A DNA stretch of 14,075 nucleotides from DASXRU01 sp039933315 (GCA_039933315.1 JBDTOI010000108.1:1-14075); one strand, 5' to 3'. Positions 1 through 6,849 are shown, counted from the first letter of the stretch. Numbers and translations: made by a program. The notes: generated by a model from the letters alone, not told the origin.

Positions 1-115
1 GTCGTGTACTTCAGTCCTGGCGCTTTGGCGAGAAGCGGTTTCACGCAAAGGCGCTCAGCTCGTCTGCGCCGAGCAGATACCTAGGTGGAAACGGCACAAG
101 AATTAAGAACCTAGA
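1..115. other. Gene-free left edge
   Basis: I see no supportable gene in this stretch. All three plus-strand frames meet stops within it or shortly after it, and none of the short open stretches reads like a known protein. It could be the degenerate edge of the palindrome cluster that follows, because the stretch around 41-80 has the look of a worn short repeat. This is a statement of absence and not a feature call. Confidence 0.5.
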
Positions 116-360
116 GCGCACCCCATTCGCGTGAAGGTGCAGGGCCCAACCCCGAAGGGGTTGTGTCCTCCAGCCCTGGGAAACGATGAACGCAAACATT
201 TCCAACCCTGAAAGGGTTGTGTCCGCGCCCCCATTCGCGGGCTGGATCGGCGATCATGAATTGACACAACCCCGTTGGGGTTGGTGGGATATTTCCCACG
301 TGTACCCAGGGTAGCCGAAGCGGCAACCCTGGGCTGGAGGGCAGAACCCCGTTGGGGTTC
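116..360. repeat. Cluster of GC-rich short palindromes (REP-like)
   Basis: Four 17-base palindromes of the form CAACCCC-NNN-GGGGTTG lie at 147-163, 203-219, 267-283 and 344-360. The stems are 7 bp and the loops are GAA, GAA, GTT and GTT. The first two are followed by TGTCC, while the third is preceded by GACA, so it lies in the opposite orientation. Between them sit a direct repeat (116-131 and 225-239, key part CCCATTCGCG), a hairpin GTGGGA/TCCCAC at 284-299 and an inverted pair CCCAGGGT/ACCCTGGG at 305-312 and 326-333. A further inverted copy links about 166-180 with about 328-341. Two overlapping minus-strand reading frames of about 90 codons cross the cluster, but their products are only the repeats read through, so I do not call genes. 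The cluster could be REP-like mobile sequence or structured transcript ends; no transposase is in view. Confidence 0.75.
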
Positions 361-430
361 CCGGCTGAAATACCACCACACAAATCAACAACTTACGAGT
401 CGGTTTCCTAAGAAGGCGCTAAGTATTGAC

Positions 431-514
431 TGACTTCTGACTTCTGACTTCTGACTTCTGACTTCTGCCCTCTGCCCTCTGACCTCTGACCTCCGACCTC
501 TGACTTCCGACCCC
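431..514. repeat. Heptamer tandem array (TGACTTC)n
   Basis: Twelve consecutive 7-base units fill this stretch. Five are perfect TGACTTC (431-465). The others are variants such as TGCCCTC, TGACCTC, CGACCTC and CGACCCC. The same 7-base phase continues more weakly from 515 to 549, through the stop codon and the last ten codons of the minus-strand TPR gene. A period of seven is not a multiple of three, so the array shifts frame at every unit and is not a coding repeat by design. It may be a slippage-prone minisatellite. Confidence 0.85.
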
Positions 515-516
515 TG

Positions 517-1854
517 CTACTTCCCTACCGCTTCCTGCCTGCTGACTTTAAGAAACTGTTGCGCTTCGTTCAGCCAGCGTTTCTCGGTGCGGTACTTGTA
601 AGCGGGAGCGGTTTTCACTGCTTCAATACAGGCTTGCATGGAACTGGTGGCTTCGCGGCTATGGCCCAGACCGGCGTGCGCTCTGCCCATCATGTAAAGC
701 CCTTCCGGATCCATCTGCCGGTGATCCAGAAAGCGCTCCATGGCATCGCGTGCGTCAGCGAATTGGCCCGCCGCAATATAGGTAGCGCCAATCTCGCGCC
801 AGATCTCATGTTGCGTGTGCGTGCGATCACGCGCCACCACCTGCTCGAAGTGTCCAATCGCATCCGCCCAGCGGCTCTGGGCTCGCGCAATGCGGCCCAA
901 CTGGTAATGCGCATCAACTTCGTCGGCGTCGATATCGACGGCGCGTTTAAAACGCTCGCGGGCCAGATCCAATTCGCCTCGCTGCTGGTGAATGAGCCCG
1001 AGATTGTAATGCGCTGAAGCGTCGGCGGGATTCAGTGTCGCTGCTTCCAGGTTCTGCTTGAATGACGCGCGCGCCTTGTGCGTCCGCGTAACTTCGCCCA
1101 GGTAGCCACGCAGCAGGAAGAACAGCATCAGGAGGAGAAAGGGGGATCCCAGGATTGTGTGAAAGACCGGATACAAAAAACCCCAGAGCGGAAAGCTGCC
1201 GATGAAGCTCAGCAAAACCACGCCCAAACTGCGCAGAACTGAAAAGCGAAATACGGTGTGAACTGCCAGCACTGTGCCGATGATGAACAACGTTAGTTTG
1301 ATGAACAGGAAAAGGAACCCAGCGATGGCGACCGGAGTGTAGAACTGATTCAGCTGAGTCAAGAACTCTTCCGAAGCTCCGAATGACCGCCAGATTTGAA
1401 GTGTTCTGGGGATTTCCTGGATCGTATTCGCCACGTACATGGCCTGCAGGCCGCTGAAATGCAGAAGCGCGGCCATCAAGACAGCCAGGAAATTCGCGGC
1501 CATGAACCCAGCGAACACTGTGGAAGCAAGGGAGACGTATTCCTGGCGAATGACTACGCCAAAACTACCGCGACGCTCCAACAGGTTCGCCATCAGAGCG
1601 AGCACCGGGACCAGCACCACCGCTACGGGCAGCAGCGATCCAGCCGCATGAAAAAGCATGCCGGTAATAACCATTGGGCCCCGAGTGAACGACATAGCGT
1701 TTCCCGACAGCCATTGAGTGACGACGACGTAGGCAATCTGTGAGAGATAGGCGGAAACAATAATCGGCGCCAGCGATCCGCGATCACGCACCTCGCGCAT
1801 CCCGCGCACCGGCGAGTAAAGAATCCGCGAAAGCAAAAGCGGCCAGTTAGCCAT
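517..1854 (-). CDS. Membrane protein with C-terminal TPR repeats (YIP1-like N-terminal half)
   Basis: This 445-residue protein has two halves. Residues about 30-250 contain roughly six hydrophobic segments (near 30-48, 62-88, 108-132, 173-200, 206-230 and 236-250), resembling YIP1-type membrane domains. Residues about 278-416 hold four tetratricopeptide units, for example around HYNLGLIHQQRGELDLARERF and HYQLGRIARAQSRWADAIGHF, which normally mediate protein contacts. The soluble TPR half probably faces the cytoplasm, but the side is inferred. The ATG start is supported by the basic, hydrophobic N-terminus; the Shine-Dalgarno sequence is weak. The last ten residues (KVSRQEAVGK) are encoded by degenerate heptamer repeat, so the natural C-terminus may have been replaced or extended. 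The gene lies 171 bases downstream of lepB on the same strand, with a palindrome pair between them. The exact function is unknown. Confidence 0.85.
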   Translation of the reverse strand: MANWPLLLSRILYSPVRGMREVRDRGSLAPIIVSAYLSQIAYVVVTQWLSGNAMSFTRGPMVITGMLFHAAGSLLPVAVVLVPVLALMANLLERRGSFGVVIRQEYVSLASTVFAGFMAANFLAVLMAALLHFSGLQAMYVANTIQEIPRTLQIWRSFGASEEFLTQLNQFYTPVAIAGFLFLFIKLTLFIIGTVLAVHTVFRFSVLRSLGVVLLSFIGSFPLWGFLYPVFHTILGSPFLLLMLFFLLRGYLGEVTRTHKARASFKQNLEAATLNPADASAHYNLGLIHQQRGELDLARERFKRAVDIDADEVDAHYQLGRIARAQSRWADAIGHFEQVVARDRTHTQHEIWREIGATYIAAGQFADARDAMERFLDHRQMDPEGLYMMGRAHAGLGHSREATSSMQACIEAVKTAPAYKYRTEKRWLNEAQQFLKVSRQEAVGK

Positions 1855-1910
1855 GATTAGCCTGTTTCCTGACTGGGGTTCTTCCTCGATTCAGACATTC
1901 CGCCCCGCCC

Positions 1911-2020
1911 GTGGCACAGACTTCAGTCTGTGATGCCCGTGCTCAGGGCTGGCCCGCAGCGCTTCACGCTCTAACTTCGATAACCTCCGGCTTGAGATCA
2001 CAGACTGAAGTCTGTGCCAC
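1911..2020. repeat. Paired inverted palindrome element (BIME/MITE-like)
   Basis: Two 24-base arms, 1911-1934 and 1997-2020, are perfect reverse complements, 62 bases apart. Each arm is itself a hairpin, CACAGACT-TC-AGTCTGTG, so the unit can fold either as two small hairpins or as one long stem. It lies 8 bases past the lepB stop codon and fills most of the gap to the TPR gene, so it could act as a transcript-end structure or a partial attenuator within the minus-strand unit. No T-run follows, so a classical intrinsic terminator is not shown. The short plus-strand reading frame at 1911-2093 is the repeat plus antisense lepB sequence and is not called. Confidence 0.85.
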
Positions 2021-2025
2021 ATCCA

Positions 2026-2745
2026 CTAAGGTGTATCCATTAACTCTGATGCAGGCGTGGGCCCGGGCTGATCGGCGGACGGTGGCGGAATAGTTGCGTA
2101 GTGCGCGTCGTGCGAAATTACGCTCAGGGCATTAAGCGGCCAATAACGAAACAGGGCCTTACCGTAAATGTATTTCTTGGGCACCAGCCCCCAGCTGCGC
2201 GAATCGCTGGAATTGTCCCGATTATCGCCCAGCACAAAATAATAACTAGACTTGACCTTCACACCCGGCCTGGTGGCATGCGCCAGGTTAAAGCGCGAAT
2301 CAAGATAAGTCTCGTCGAGCTCCCTGCCATTCACGCGCACGCGTCCCTCATACATCTCCACCACATCGTCGGGCAGCCCGATAACGCGTTTGATATAACT
2401 CTTCGAAGGGTCGTCTGGATACCAGAAGACTACAATGTCCCCGCGCTGAATTCTGGGCATCCAGCGATACTCGTCGTAGTAGATTAGCTTATTGACAAAA
2501 ATCCTCTCGCCGTCATGCAGGTGCGGCATCATCGAGGTGCCTTCGACTTTGACAGGTTGAATGATGAAGACCACCGCCAGCGCGGCCACCATCAAGGCGA
2601 AGATTAGATCGCGGACCAGTAGTCTACCTTCGCTCCAGAGGTGACGGCGCGCCGCCTCGCGCGGGCGGTGCACCTCGATGTCCTGGTCGTCGCTGATCTG
2701 GATACCGCCGAAGGGCGGCACGCGTTTATTTCTATTTCCAAACAT
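2026..2745 (-). CDS. lepB: Signal peptidase I
   Basis: This is a membrane-bound serine protease that removes signal peptides from exported preproteins at the outer face of the inner membrane. The 239-residue protein has a charged cytoplasmic N-terminus, one membrane anchor at about 44-62, then the catalytic serine in GTSMMP (Ser71). Next come the general-base lysine in SYIKRVIGLP (Lys119) and the box E signature GDNRDNSSDSR at 173-183. The length fits short single-anchor type I peptidases. One oddity is that box D reads GLPDD where GLPGD is usual. The C-terminus is proline-rich. The ATG start is the first plausible one and follows a divergent promoter shared with the HU gene. Family assignment is very secure; the effect of the box D change is unknown. 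Confidence 0.97.
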   Translation of the reverse strand: MFGNRNKRVPPFGGIQISDDQDIEVHRPREAARRHLWSEGRLLVRDLIFALMVAALAVVFIIQPVKVEGTSMMPHLHDGERIFVNKLIYYDEYRWMPRIQRGDIVVFWYPDDPSKSYIKRVIGLPDDVVEMYEGRVRVNGRELDETYLDSRFNLAHATRPGVKVKSSYYFVLGDNRDNSSDSRSWGLVPKKYIYGKALFRYWPLNALSVISHDAHYATIPPPSADQPGPTPASELMDTP

Positions 2746-2776
2746 ATTTAACTCTGACTGGGGACGACAGCATTCG

Positions 2777-2806
2777 AGGTTAGTCGCCGCCCTTGCGCTT
2801 TGTCAA
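2777..2806 (-). promoter_or_regulatory. Possible sigma70-type promoter for lepB
   Basis: Read on the minus strand, a perfect TTGACA (2806-2801) is followed after 18 bases by TAACCT (2782-2777), a weak -10 box. Transcription would start near 2770, about 25 bases before the lepB ATG. The -35 match is strong and the -10 match is poor, so this is a moderate call. Confidence 0.4.
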
Positions 2807-2841
2807 ACTGGAAGTACTCCAGCCCTTGCAACAGGATGCGC

Positions 2842-2870
2842 TTGACAGTCTTTGGTCTGCTTCCTATCAT
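2842..2870 (+). promoter_or_regulatory. Sigma70-type promoter for the HU gene
   Basis: A perfect TTGACA at 2842-2847 and TATCAT at 2865-2870 (five of six consensus bases) are separated by the ideal 17 bases. The expected start near 2877 gives a leader of about 67 bases before the GTG start of the HU gene, with GGAGG at 2930-2934. This is the best promoter match I noticed in the window and it lies back to back with the lepB promoter candidate. Confidence 0.65.
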
Positions 2871-2943
2871 CGCATCCACTGAAAAACACCGCCGACCAGA
2901 GCAAGCCGATTTCCCGAACGTAACCTGATGGAGGCTGAACGCC

Positions 2944-3273
2944 GTGATCAAACTCGACATTATTAACCGTGTGGCCGATCGGACCGGCGTGCCCAAAATG
3001 AAGGCCGAACAGGCCGTCGATGCTCTCTTTCATTCGATGAAAGAAGCTCTGACGCGGGGTGAACGTATTGAGTTGCGCGGATTCGGCGTATTTGTGGTCA
3101 AGCCCCGGAAACGCGGAGTGGGCCGCAACCCGCGGACGGGTGAAGAAGTCGCAATCCCCTCAGGCAAAACCATACGTTTCAAACCAGGAAAAGAATTACA
3201 GGCTCATGAGGGCGATGAGTCACCTGAGACAAAAAGCGAAGTTACGCCCGGCCGGCCTGATTCCAGTTATTAA
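2944..3273 (+). CDS. HU/IHF-family DNA-binding protein
   Basis: This is a nucleoid-associated protein that binds and bends DNA as a dimer. The first 90 or so residues are a complete HU fold: an N-terminal helical dimer core (MIKLDIINRVADRTGV..) and the beta-arm signature GFGVFVVKPRKRGVGRNPRT at 46-65, with the intercalating proline at 63. The start is GTG, fixed by GGAGG nine bases upstream; no ATG gives a full-length HU core. The protein is 109 residues, with about 20 hydrophilic, mixed-charge residues (HEGDESPETKSEV..) added after the fold, compared with about 90 in a typical HU. The stop codon sits inside a small palindrome (CCAGTTA/TAACTGG, 3263-3277) with no T-run. It probably leads the transcript that continues into the M50 protease. 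Whether it is HU or an IHF-like paralogue cannot be settled here. Confidence 0.95.
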   Translation: MIKLDIINRVADRTGVPKMKAEQAVDALFHSMKEALTRGERIELRGFGVFVVKPRKRGVGRNPRTGEEVAIPSGKTIRFKPGKELQAHEGDESPETKSEVTPGRPDSSY

Positions 3274-3348
3274 CTGGTTGAACGTTGGAGCAAGATCCAG
3301 CCGAACTCCCTGCAGTTGATTTACCCGCCAATTCCGAACTCTGGTGTT

Positions 3349-4368
3349 ATGTCACAGTTAACCGAAGCGATACCGCCATTTATTGAAGTCGCAGAGTCTT
3401 CGCGGGCGCGGCATGTTGCCGGACCGAGCGCGCGAGAATGGACCAGACACGGCGCGCTCCTGGTGCTGACGTTTATCACCACGACTATAGCCGGCATCAT
3501 GCTGGTGAGCACTGTCCCGGAGCCGAGCTTGAAACCGGCTTCTGGCCTGATCGGTACGCTGCTGTTTTTGCCACAGTACTACTTCACCTCCGTGGCCGCG
3601 CTGGTACTGAAGGCGATATCAACTCCGGCGATCCTGTGGCAGGGTATTGCGTTTGCCGTAGCGCTGCTCTTCATCCTGGCAACGCACGAGGCTGGTCACT
3701 ATATCGCCTGCCGGAAATATGGCGTGGATGCCACGCTGCCGTTTTTTCTTCCTGCCCCGCCGCTCTTCCTGGCGGGCACGTTTGGCGCTTTCATAAAGAT
3801 CAAATCGCCGATTCCCTCCCGGCGCGCTCTATTCGACATTGGACTGGCGGGACCGCTGGCCGGCTTTTTGGTGGCGTTACCAATCGCCATCGCCGGCATT
3901 GCCAGTCTGAAATCTATTCCGCCGCCGGTGGGAGAGTTCATAACTTTCAATGACCCTCTGCTCTTTCGCCTCATCGGACGGGCGATCAGTGTGAATCTCG
4001 ATAATACGGCCCCGAACCCTTTCTACATGGCGGCCTGGATCGGTCTGTTAGTTACCAGTCTGAACTTAATGCCGGTTAGTCAGCTTGATGGAGGACATGG
4101 CACGTTCGCTTTGTTCGGAGCGCGCGCCCATACCATGATCGGCCGGATCGCTTTCGTGGCGATGGCTTTGATTGCGGTGCTCGGCTGGCAATGGCATGGA
4201 AGTCCCAGCGGGTTTCTTTACACCGTGCTGCTGGGCGTCATGCTGCGAGTGCGCCATCCCCAACCGCACCAGATGGAACCCCTGGGCCTTGCGCGGGTGG
4301 CCGTAGCTGTAATCACCCTCCTTGTTTTCGTGCTGTCATTCTGGCCTTTTCCCATTACGATCACCTGA
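3349..4368 (+). CDS. Site-2 protease-like M50 membrane metalloprotease
   Basis: This is an intramembrane zinc protease of the S2P/M50 family, a group that cuts membrane-spanning substrates, often after a first cut by another protease. It shows the zinc-binding HEAGH motif at residues 113-117 within a membrane segment, and the second signature LNLMPVSQLDGGHG, whose aspartate (Asp247) is the third zinc ligand. Six or more hydrophobic segments surround these. There is no PDZ domain, and the layout is closest to the compact EGY-like S2P group, which is a family-level inference. I chose ATG 3349 (339 residues); a TTG at 3316 would add eleven residues with no clear ribosome site for either start. 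The gene follows HU by 75 bases and is followed 10 bases later by a lipoprotein gene. Its substrate is not indicated. Confidence 0.92.
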   Translation: MSQLTEAIPPFIEVAESSRARHVAGPSAREWTRHGALLVLTFITTTIAGIMLVSTVPEPSLKPASGLIGTLLFLPQYYFTSVAALVLKAISTPAILWQGIAFAVALLFILATHEAGHYIACRKYGVDATLPFFLPAPPLFLAGTFGAFIKIKSPIPSRRALFDIGLAGPLAGFLVALPIAIAGIASLKSIPPPVGEFITFNDPLLFRLIGRAISVNLDNTAPNPFYMAAWIGLLVTSLNLMPVSQLDGGHGTFALFGARAHTMIGRIAFVAMALIAVLGWQWHGSPSGFLYTVLLGVMLRVRHPQPHQMEPLGLARVAVAVITLLVFVLSFWPFPITIT

Positions 4369-4378
4369 GAGCCCCACC

Positions 4379-4921
4379 GTGAGACTGATTTACATTGCAC
4401 GAAAAATTACTCTGCTGGCCGCCGTAGTTTGCGGGGTCATGGGTTGCGGCCTTATTCAGGGTCTCGGCGAACCGAAAGTGCTTAAGAGTGGCAATGGCCG
4501 GTTCCAATTGACGATCCCCTCAGGTTGGCGTGAGGACTCCTCGCTGCACAGTACCGCGAGCATCAGAGCATCGAACCGCCTCCAGGAGATGTATGTCATC
4601 GTCATCAGCGAGGACAAAGAAAAGTTTGCGGACGACGTAACCCTCGAACAGTTCACCACCGTAACCAGGGACAGCATGTTAAAGAAGGTCGGATCATCGG
4701 AAGCCTCTCCCCCGGTCGGAGTTACGGTGGCTGAAACATATCCCGGCTTGCAGTACGGGGTGCAGGGCGAGGTAGACAATATGCAGATCGCATATCTCGT
4801 TACCAACGTGGAAACACCGAAAGACTTTCATCAGATCATTGCCTGGACACTTCGCTCTCGCATCTCCCAGAACGAAACCAAACTGCAGGCCCTGGTCAAT
4901 ACTTTCCGCGCAAACTACTGA
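4379..4921 (+). CDS. Small predicted lipoprotein
   Basis: The product of 180 residues begins with a basic N-terminus and a hydrophobic stretch ending in the lipobox VMGC (Cys23), so it should be cleaved by signal peptidase II and lipid-anchored. The mature part (NGRFQLTIPSGWRED.. onward) has the look of a single compact alpha/beta domain of the PsbP/Mog1-like kind, but that is only an impression. The GTG start at 4379 is chosen because it puts a proper signal peptide in front of the lipobox and has GAGAG just upstream. The earlier in-frame TTG (4322) lies inside the protease gene and adds a non-signal-like leader. It is 10 bases after the M50 gene, suggesting coupled expression and possibly a shared envelope role. 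The function is unknown. Confidence 0.8.
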   Translation: MRLIYIARKITLLAAVVCGVMGCGLIQGLGEPKVLKSGNGRFQLTIPSGWREDSSLHSTASIRASNRLQEMYVIVISEDKEKFADDVTLEQFTTVTRDSMLKKVGSSEASPPVGVTVAETYPGLQYGVQGEVDNMQIAYLVTNVETPKDFHQIIAWTLRSRISQNETKLQALVNTFRANY

Positions 4922-4942
4922 TCGCGCACCCGGTTTGACGCC

Positions 4943-5899
4943 ATGAAAACCATTCTGATCACTGGCGGCGCGGGGTTTATCGGTTCACACCTCGTGGATC
5001 GTCTCCTGGCGGAAGGCGATTGGCACGTTACCGTCGTTGATGACTTCAACGACTTCTACCAGCCGGCGATTAAGCGCGCCAACATCGCTGCGCACCTTTC
5101 GCATCCTGATTTCCGTCTGGTTGAAGCCGACATCCGAGATCGCACCGCTCTCGCTCAGGCGTTCAACGCGACGTTCGACTGTATCGTTCATCTGGCCGCG
5201 CGCGCCGGCGTGCGACCTTCGCTGCAGCAACCTGCGCTTTACGCGGAGACGAATATTAACGGCACGCTGAATCTGCTCGAGCTGGCGCACGAGCATGGAA
5301 TCAAACAGTTCGTCTTTGGTTCGTCTTCGTCCGTTTACGGCATCAACGCGAAAGTACCCTTCAGCGAAGACGATCCAATTCGCCAACCAATCTCTCCTTA
5401 CGCGGCGACCAAAGCCGCGGGCGAGCTTCTCGGCCACACCTATTCCCATCTATACGGCATACGCTGCATTTGTCTGCGCTTCTTTACGGTCTATGGGGCG
5501 CGGCAGCGACCCGATCTGGCAATTCATAAGTTTGCCCGGCTGATTAGTGAAGGCCGGCCCATTCCCGTCTTTGGTGATGGCACGACCCGCCGCGATTACA
5601 CCTATATCGACGACATCATCGCCGGCGTGCGCGCGGCCATCGATTACCAGGCCAGCGACTATGAAGTGATTAACCTCGGCGAATCACGCACCGTGGAACT
5701 GCGCGAGCTGATCGCATTGCTGGAAAAGGAACTCGGCCGCAAAGCGACTATCGAGCGACAGCCCATGCAGCCAGGAGATGTGCCGCAAACCTTTGCCGAC
5801 GTCACAAAAGCCCGTCAACTGCTGGCCTATAATCCGCAGACGCAGATCGAGGATGGCATCCATAGATTTGTGGAGTGGTTTCGTGGACTGAAATTGTAG
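4943..5899 (+). CDS. NAD-dependent sugar epimerase, UDP-glucuronate 4-epimerase-like
   Basis: This is an extended short-chain dehydrogenase/reductase acting on nucleotide sugars in the cytoplasm. The NAD-binding glycine motif GGAGFIG is at residues 8-14, the catalytic serine region GSSSSVYG at 126-133, and the active-site pair Tyr153/Lys157 in SPYAATK. The segment FFTVYGARQRPDLAIHKF at 180-197 resembles the FFTVYGPxxRPDMA hallmark of UDP-glucuronate 4-epimerases, which make UDP-galacturonate, so I prefer that over a plain UDP-glucose 4-epimerase. At 318 residues it is slightly shorter than many of those enzymes. It starts 21 bases after the lipoprotein gene and opens the glycan-type gene group. 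The stop codon's last base is the first base of a terminator-like hairpin. Substrate specificity is inferred from motif similarity only. Confidence 0.9.
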   Translation: MKTILITGGAGFIGSHLVDRLLAEGDWHVTVVDDFNDFYQPAIKRANIAAHLSHPDFRLVEADIRDRTALAQAFNATFDCIVHLAARAGVRPSLQQPALYAETNINGTLNLLELAHEHGIKQFVFGSSSSVYGINAKVPFSEDDPIRQPISPYAATKAAGELLGHTYSHLYGIRCICLRFFTVYGARQRPDLAIHKFARLISEGRPIPVFGDGTTRRDYTYIDDIIAGVRAAIDYQASDYEVINLGESRTVELRELIALLEKELGRKATIERQPMQPGDVPQTFADVTKARQLLAYNPQTQIEDGIHRFVEWFRGLKL

Positions 5900-5980
5900 G
5901 GGCGGCACTCCGTGGCCGCCCCTTTCCCGCAAATCCGAAACAGGCAATTGTAACGGAGGGGTGGCCACGGAGTGCCACCC
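5899..5980. repeat. Paired inverted palindrome element with compensatory change
   Basis: Two hairpin units face each other. The left unit, 5899-5922, folds as GGGGCGGC-ACTCCGTG-GCCGCCCC. The right unit, 5958-5980, read on the opposite strand, is the same sequence with two differences over 23 bases. Those two differences are at positions that pair with one another (C-G in one copy, T-A in the other), so the stem is kept. The left hairpin begins at the last base of the epimerase stop codon and is followed by only three T residues, so it may weaken or end transcription. A smaller hairpin GCGGC-AGC-GCCGC follows at 5996-6008. The whole gap to the methyltransferase (5900-6052) holds no gene. Confidence 0.85.
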
Positions 5981-6052
5981 TGCAAGTATTACAACGCGGC
6001 AGCGCCGCCCTATTAGCCCCCTCCGAGGGATTGCTTTAGAATTGCCGTTTCC

Positions 6053-6847
6053 ATGACCACAATCGCCAGCAGCGTCCCATTGCCGCGTGAAATGCAGCAC
6101 CATACGTATGCCATTACGTATGAAGAGGAAAACAAACACTGGTGGTTTGTCGGACGCCGCCGCATCATCGCCGGCTTTGTCCAGGACATTTGCCGCCGCT
6201 TAAACGTTGCCCGCCCTCGCATACTGGACGTGGGTTGCGGTACGGGCGCGAACCTGGAATTGCTTTCCCAATTTGGTGCGGCCGAAGGCGTTGACATCTC
6301 GCCGCAGGCGATCGATTTCTGCCGCTTGCGCGGGCTTGAGCGCGTACGTACCGGAGCGGCCGAACAGTTACCCTATGAGAACGGCTCTTTCGATCTGCTA
6401 ACCGCGCTGGATGTGATTGAGCACCTGGATGATGACGTGGCCGGGCTCAGGGAAATGCGGCGCGTTCTGAGCAACGATGGCAGAATACTTTTGTTCGTTC
6501 CCGCTTTCATGTTCCTTTGGGGAGTGCAGGATGACATAAGTCATCACCGGCGCCGGTACACTCGTGCCGGGCTGCGGCGTGCCGTTGTAGCAGCGGGCTT
6601 TGAAATCGAGCGGCTCACCTATGCCAACCTTACTTTCTTTTTCCCTACGCTGTTGGGACGACTGCTAATGCGTGCCACCGGCTGGCGTCCGGCTTCTGAA
6701 GCCAACATCAATATCGCCGCCATGAACGGCGCCCTGGGACGGGTGCTGGGCGCCGAGAGACATCTATTGCATCATGGCAATCTGCCATTCGGCGTTTCGC
6801 TGATTTGCGCCGCGCGGCGAGCTGATATGACTGATCCCGTTGCTTGA
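6053..6847 (+). CDS. Class I SAM-dependent methyltransferase
   Basis: This 264-residue cytoplasmic enzyme has the Rossmann-type SAM site ILDVGCGTGANLELL (motif I, Asp59-Gly65), the following acidic position in GVDISPQAIDF, and the motif SFDLLTALDVIEHLDDD that places it in the Methyltransf_11/UbiE-like superfamily. The N-terminal YEEENKHWWFVGRRR segment is often seen in methyltransferases encoded in polysaccharide and glycolipid loci. The ATG at 6053 is chosen; Met14 (6092) is a possible alternative because the conserved part begins only afterwards. The gene ends two bases before the glycosyltransferase ATG, so the two are almost certainly translated together. The acceptor (sugar, lipid or other) is not shown by the sequence. 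Confidence 0.9.
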   Translation: MTTIASSVPLPREMQHHTYAITYEEENKHWWFVGRRRIIAGFVQDICRRLNVARPRILDVGCGTGANLELLSQFGAAEGVDISPQAIDFCRLRGLERVRTGAAEQLPYENGSFDLLTALDVIEHLDDDVAGLREMRRVLSNDGRILLFVPAFMFLWGVQDDISHHRRRYTRAGLRRAVVAAGFEIERLTYANLTFFFPTLLGRLLMRATGWRPASEANINIAAMNGALGRVLGAERHLLHHGNLPFGVSLICAARRADMTDPVA

Positions 6848-6849
6848 GT

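Noticed and set aside
116..360. Possible CRISPR array from regularly recurring palindromes
   Set aside because: The repeated units are only 17 bases, their spacing varies from 56 to 77, orientation alternates, and the intervals themselves contain other repeats. No cas gene is in the window.
103..383. Two overlapping minus-strand open frames of about 90 codons
   Set aside because: They consist of the palindrome cluster read in different frames and have no recognisable protein features or ribosome site.
1911..2093. Small plus-strand open frame of 60 codons
   Set aside because: It is the inverted palindrome element followed by antisense lepB sequence; no independent support.
3263..3277. Palindrome CCAGTTA/TAACTGG at the HU stop codon as an intrinsic terminator
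   Set aside because: The stem is short and AT-rich with almost no loop, and no T-run follows. Continued transcription into the protease gene seems more likely.
3316..3348. TTG start for the M50 protease
   Set aside because: It would add eleven residues without a hydrophobic or conserved element and lacks a good ribosome site; the ATG at 3349 is simpler, though the evidence is not decisive.
5684..6139. Minus-strand open frame of 151 codons
   Set aside because: It is antisense to the epimerase C-terminus, the palindrome pair and the methyltransferase start, with no domain signal.
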